Of a stretch of 64,000 nt of DNA, positions 61,787-64,000 are shown piece after piece. Numbering within the stretch: the first letter of the stretch is position 1; each line of letters begins with the position of its first letter. The stretch covers positions 1 through 64,000 of the forward strand of contig JAVVEM010000007.1 in NCBI GenBank assembly GCA_032250805.1, written 5' to 3'. This DNA is from B18-G4 sp032250805. Lineage in GTDB: Bacteria; Bacteroidota; Bacteroidia; Bacteroidales; B18-G4. Position numbers and translations under genes: made by a program. A model generated the notes under the pieces. The model did not search any database and was not told the origin of the DNA. It was given only the letters and a program-made list of their open reading frames with translations.

Positions 61787-63349
61787 TTAATTGAATGCTA
61801 GTTTATGAAAATAAAAGATTGTTCTTTTCCCTCCAGATATCCTGTTGTTCTTTATCGTCTGATAGCCGTAGCAGATGAAGTAGTTGTTATACCAGTGGAT
61901 GATCCGGCTGCCCAGGTCTTCCATGACCTTGTCGCCTTTATAAAATTTTTCGAGGTTTATATTTTGCAGGGAACCCGGCTCCCTGCCGCTTCCCATCATC
62001 TTATAATTAACTTTATTTGCATTGCTGTAGAACAGGGCAAGTTCATCACCGCTGACAAAGCTGCCGGTATATTTTGAAAGATTAAATGTGAGAATGCCTA
62101 TAAGCTCAACACCATTATCCCAATTCATTTCGCCCTGCCTGTTAAATGAAGCCACGATGCCTGATATATACTTAAATCCGTCAAAAACAGTATAGGTTTG
62201 TGGTATAGGCCTGCCGTAATAGTCATAATACATGTTTGTAACTGTACGGTATTCGGGATAATAGGCTTCGGAAATAATTACAAATTCATTGTCATAGTGA
62301 ACGACATCATGAAGGAGCACAGTATAATCAAGTGAATATTCTTCGCCCTTATTTTTTTGTTTTTCGGCTTTTCGTCTTACTTCGGCGAGGGTTTTACTGC
62401 TGAGTGAGCGGTACATTTCCTCAAATTCCAGAAAATTATAATAATTGATCAATGTTTGTGTTTCACCTTCGAAGCGACAGAAAAAATATCCGGCCGATTC
62501 TATGCCCTCTTCGTCGGTGGTGCTCCTGAGCTTAGCAGCATGATTATGATACGTCCCGGCAATCAGAAGTGTGTCGCCTTCTGTTGATGCGATCCGTGCT
62601 TCGTTCAATACCTTGTTTTCGATTACGGTGTTGATCATGAATGTTTTAATTACCTGCCCGTTGGCATTGGCCTTCAATACGATAATGGCATTTTGTTTTT
62701 TCCCAAGGTAGTTATCTACAACAAAATACCAGTTTCTCTGTGTATCATCGTAAAACATTTGCTGTATAATGTTCAGACCTTCAATTTCGGGATTAATAAT
62801 TTTAACAGCGCCTGATATCAGGTCAAGCATGGCAATCTGTGGTTCGTATGAAGAATTGTTGAGGGCTACAACGGCTTGTTCGTCTACAATCTCAAATCCC
62901 ACCGGTTCTGAATTTTCAGGGATGCTGGCATTGATCAGGGCAAAGCTATCGATATCATAGTCAAGCCTCAGTACCTGGAAATTGTAGGGAGACTTTTGCT
63001 TGTCTTCGTCGATAAAAAACAGATATGTGTACTGTGCATCGGCGGCGTAGCCTTTGAATTTGGCACCGTATATCAGTGCTGTATCTGCCACCCATTGCTG
63101 CTTAAAATGTTTATTGTACATGGCAAAATGCCACCGTCGGGTGTCTTCGGCTTTTCCGGCCTGATTGCTTTCGAAGAATACAAATACGCCGTTTTTCCCA
63201 CAGGGTATCAGCTGATAGTCTTCCATATCGAGGTTGGCATTGAGCTCAACCCTGATAGGATCTTTATTCTGTGCTGCCGCATGATGAGCCAGTCCTGAAG
63301 CCAGCCAAAATGATAGCAGGATGAGTATGTGAAAGCCAGTCTTAAGCAT
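61787..63349 (-). CDS. Secreted protein of unknown function
   Basis: 520 residues from the ATG at 63349; a longer in-frame start at 63418 adds 23 residues ahead of the signal peptide and is disfavoured. The N-terminus is a signal peptide (about 1-27, LILLSFWLASGLAHHAAAQ). The rest is a beta-rich, propeller-like chain without recognised catalytic motifs, with repeated short W/Y-rich strands. No T9SS tail is visible at the end (RTIFYFHKLAFN), so it is probably periplasmic or surface-attached by other means. It is followed after 2 bp by the methyltransferase gene. No family recognised. Confidence 0.72.
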   Translation of the reverse strand: MLKTGFHILILLSFWLASGLAHHAAAQNKDPIRVELNANLDMEDYQLIPCGKNGVFVFFESNQAGKAEDTRRWHFAMYNKHFKQQWVADTALIYGAKFKGYAADAQYTYLFFIDEDKQKSPYNFQVLRLDYDIDSFALINASIPENSEPVGFEIVDEQAVVALNNSSYEPQIAMLDLISGAVKIINPEIEGLNIIQQMFYDDTQRNWYFVVDNYLGKKQNAIIVLKANANGQVIKTFMINTVIENKVLNEARIASTEGDTLLIAGTYHNHAAKLRSTTDEEGIESAGYFFCRFEGETQTLINYYNFLEFEEMYRSLSSKTLAEVRRKAEKQKNKGEEYSLDYTVLLHDVVHYDNEFVIISEAYYPEYRTVTNMYYDYYGRPIPQTYTVFDGFKYISGIVASFNRQGEMNWDNGVELIGILTFNLSKYTGSFVSGDELALFYSNANKVNYKMMGSGREPGSLQNINLEKFYKGDKVMEDLGSRIIHWYNNYFICYGYQTIKNNRISGGKRTIFYFHKLAFN

Positions 63350-63420
63350 TGCCTTATTGTAACACAATAATAACACATTTTTTGATGAATTATTTGGTGG
63401 AAATTCAAAAAATGACATAT

Positions 63421-63471
63421 GGAAAAGAAAAAAGCCATTTCGACTCCTTTACATCGGATTCAAAATGGCTT
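63421..63471 (-). terminator. Terminator of the T9SS cargo gene
   Basis: AAGCCATTT (63432-63440) pairs perfectly with AAATGGCTT (63463-63471) over 9 bp with a 22-base loop. On the minus strand it is followed by a T-rich run (complement of 63423-63431). It lies 31 bp past the stop of the cargo gene. Confidence 0.7.
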
Positions 63472-63502
63472 AAAGAGCTTCTTACAGAGGTAGCGCCTGC
63501 GC

Positions 63503-64000
63503 TTATTCTATGATCAGTTTTTCAGTTTTTGTGTTCCCTTCCATATCGGTAAAACGCACAAGGTAAAGGCCTCCTGCGAGATTTTCAATACCAATGCTGG
63601 CTGATCCTGTAAAGGCGACTTCTTCAGTAACTGCAGTCCCGCTCTGTGAAAATATCCTTGCAATGACCTCTTCATGGCTGCTACTGCTGATATAGATCCT
63701 GTTTTTTGCCGGATTGGGGTATATGATGATCTTTGCATTAAATGAATTCACTTCGTTGATGCCAATAACCTCAACGCCGGTAATTTTAATCTCATCGAAC
63801 TCCCATGTTGCCGATTCAGAGTCTGATGAAACAAAAACAAAAGCCACATAAACGGTTTCGCCATCATATGCTGAAACATCTATATCTCCGCTTGGCGTCC
63901 ATTCCCAGCTTCCTGCCGATAGTTCGCATTCGATGGTTTGCCAGTTGCCGCTATATGGATCGGTGCCATCGTAATCGGTTGCAATGAGCACATCCGGTGC
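63503..64000 (-). CDS. T9SS type A cargo, C-terminal part (5' end outside window)
   Basis: 166 codons are visible and the frame is open at the right edge. The first part (IATDYDGTD, WEWTPSGDIDVSAYDGETVYVAFVFVSSD, TWEFDEIKITG) looks like a cleaved-adhesin/choice-of-anchor J beta domain. The last ~85 residues are a type A sorting domain: IIIYPNPAKNRIYIS, IFSQSGTAV, IENLAGGLYLVRFTD and the closing EKLIIE. It is therefore a secreted or surface-bound product of the type IX system. The catalytic or binding part lies outside. Confidence 0.92.
   Translation of the reverse strand, partial: APDVLIATDYDGTDPYSGNWQTIECELSAGSWEWTPSGDIDVSAYDGETVYVAFVFVSSDSESATWEFDEIKITGVEVIGINEVNSFNAKIIIYPNPAKNRIYISSSSHEEVIARIFSQSGTAVTEEVAFTGSASIGIENLAGGLYLVRFTDMEGNTKTEKLIIE

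Overview
The window comes from a Bacteroidota chromosome, most likely an anaerobic or fermentative member of the Bacteroidales/Marinilabiliales side of the phylum. This is inferred from several signs. Promoters carry TAnnTTTG -7 boxes. Both window edges hold proteins with type IX secretion (T9SS) sorting domains. GldF/GldG, DUF3822, DUF2795 and a Bacteroidota-type AMP nucleosidase are present, and there is an oxygen-independent flavin/iron-sulfur redox complex. I saw no rRNA, tRNA, CRISPR array, phage or insertion sequence.

Layout. 1-9302: the C-terminal 3100 residues of a giant PKD-repeat protein with a type B T9SS-like tail; the 5' end is outside the window. 9321-11195: divergent phoH and a SAM-hydrolase-like gene. 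11304-17453: one-direction run of gldF, gldG, a DUF4340 gene, a GT4 glycosyltransferase and an O-antigen-ligase-like gene. 17475-18830: gdhA on the minus strand. 19016-33804: a redox region. Two paralogous receiver + PPDK_N (ATP-grasp) proteins bracket two thioredoxin-fold genes, a NuoE-like/NuoF-like/(GltD+NuoG-like fusion) operon and a ferritin-like gene. 33891-41467: a lipoprotein, M16 protease, O-methyltransferase, purE, hpt, obgE, PAP2 phosphatase, a coiled-coil protein, a zinc-ribbon/LysM protein and a CDF metal transporter. 41664-47954: purL, an SDR, holA and an AMP nucleosidase. 48084-56125: a five-gene lanthipeptide-type RiPP locus (LanC, split LanB, C39-peptidase ABC exporter, HlyD adaptor) with no recognisable precursor peptide. 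56127-64000: housekeeping and hypothetical genes (HsdR_N-domain protein, GYD protein, DUF3822, rsmD, DUF2795, cobalamin adenosyltransferase, ABC ATPase, methyltransferase, a secreted protein) and a T9SS type A cargo cut by the right edge.

How the genes work together. The redox operon has the parts of a flavin-based transhydrogenase: a NuoEF-like NAD(H)/FMN module joined to an NfnB/GltD-like FAD/NADP(H) module. This most resembles the Sporomusa-type (Stn) bifurcating transhydrogenase, and the molybdopterin-fold tail lacks a visible catalytic Cys/Sec. The nearby NADP-type glutamate dehydrogenase would use the same nicotinamide pools. The RiPP locus should dehydrate, eliminate, cyclise, cleave at a double-glycine-type leader and export a peptide, but its substrate is not visible here. 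purE and hpt have closely spaced divergent promoters. purL has a well-formed promoter with a repeated AGCTGTCA element, which suggests transcriptional control of purine genes.
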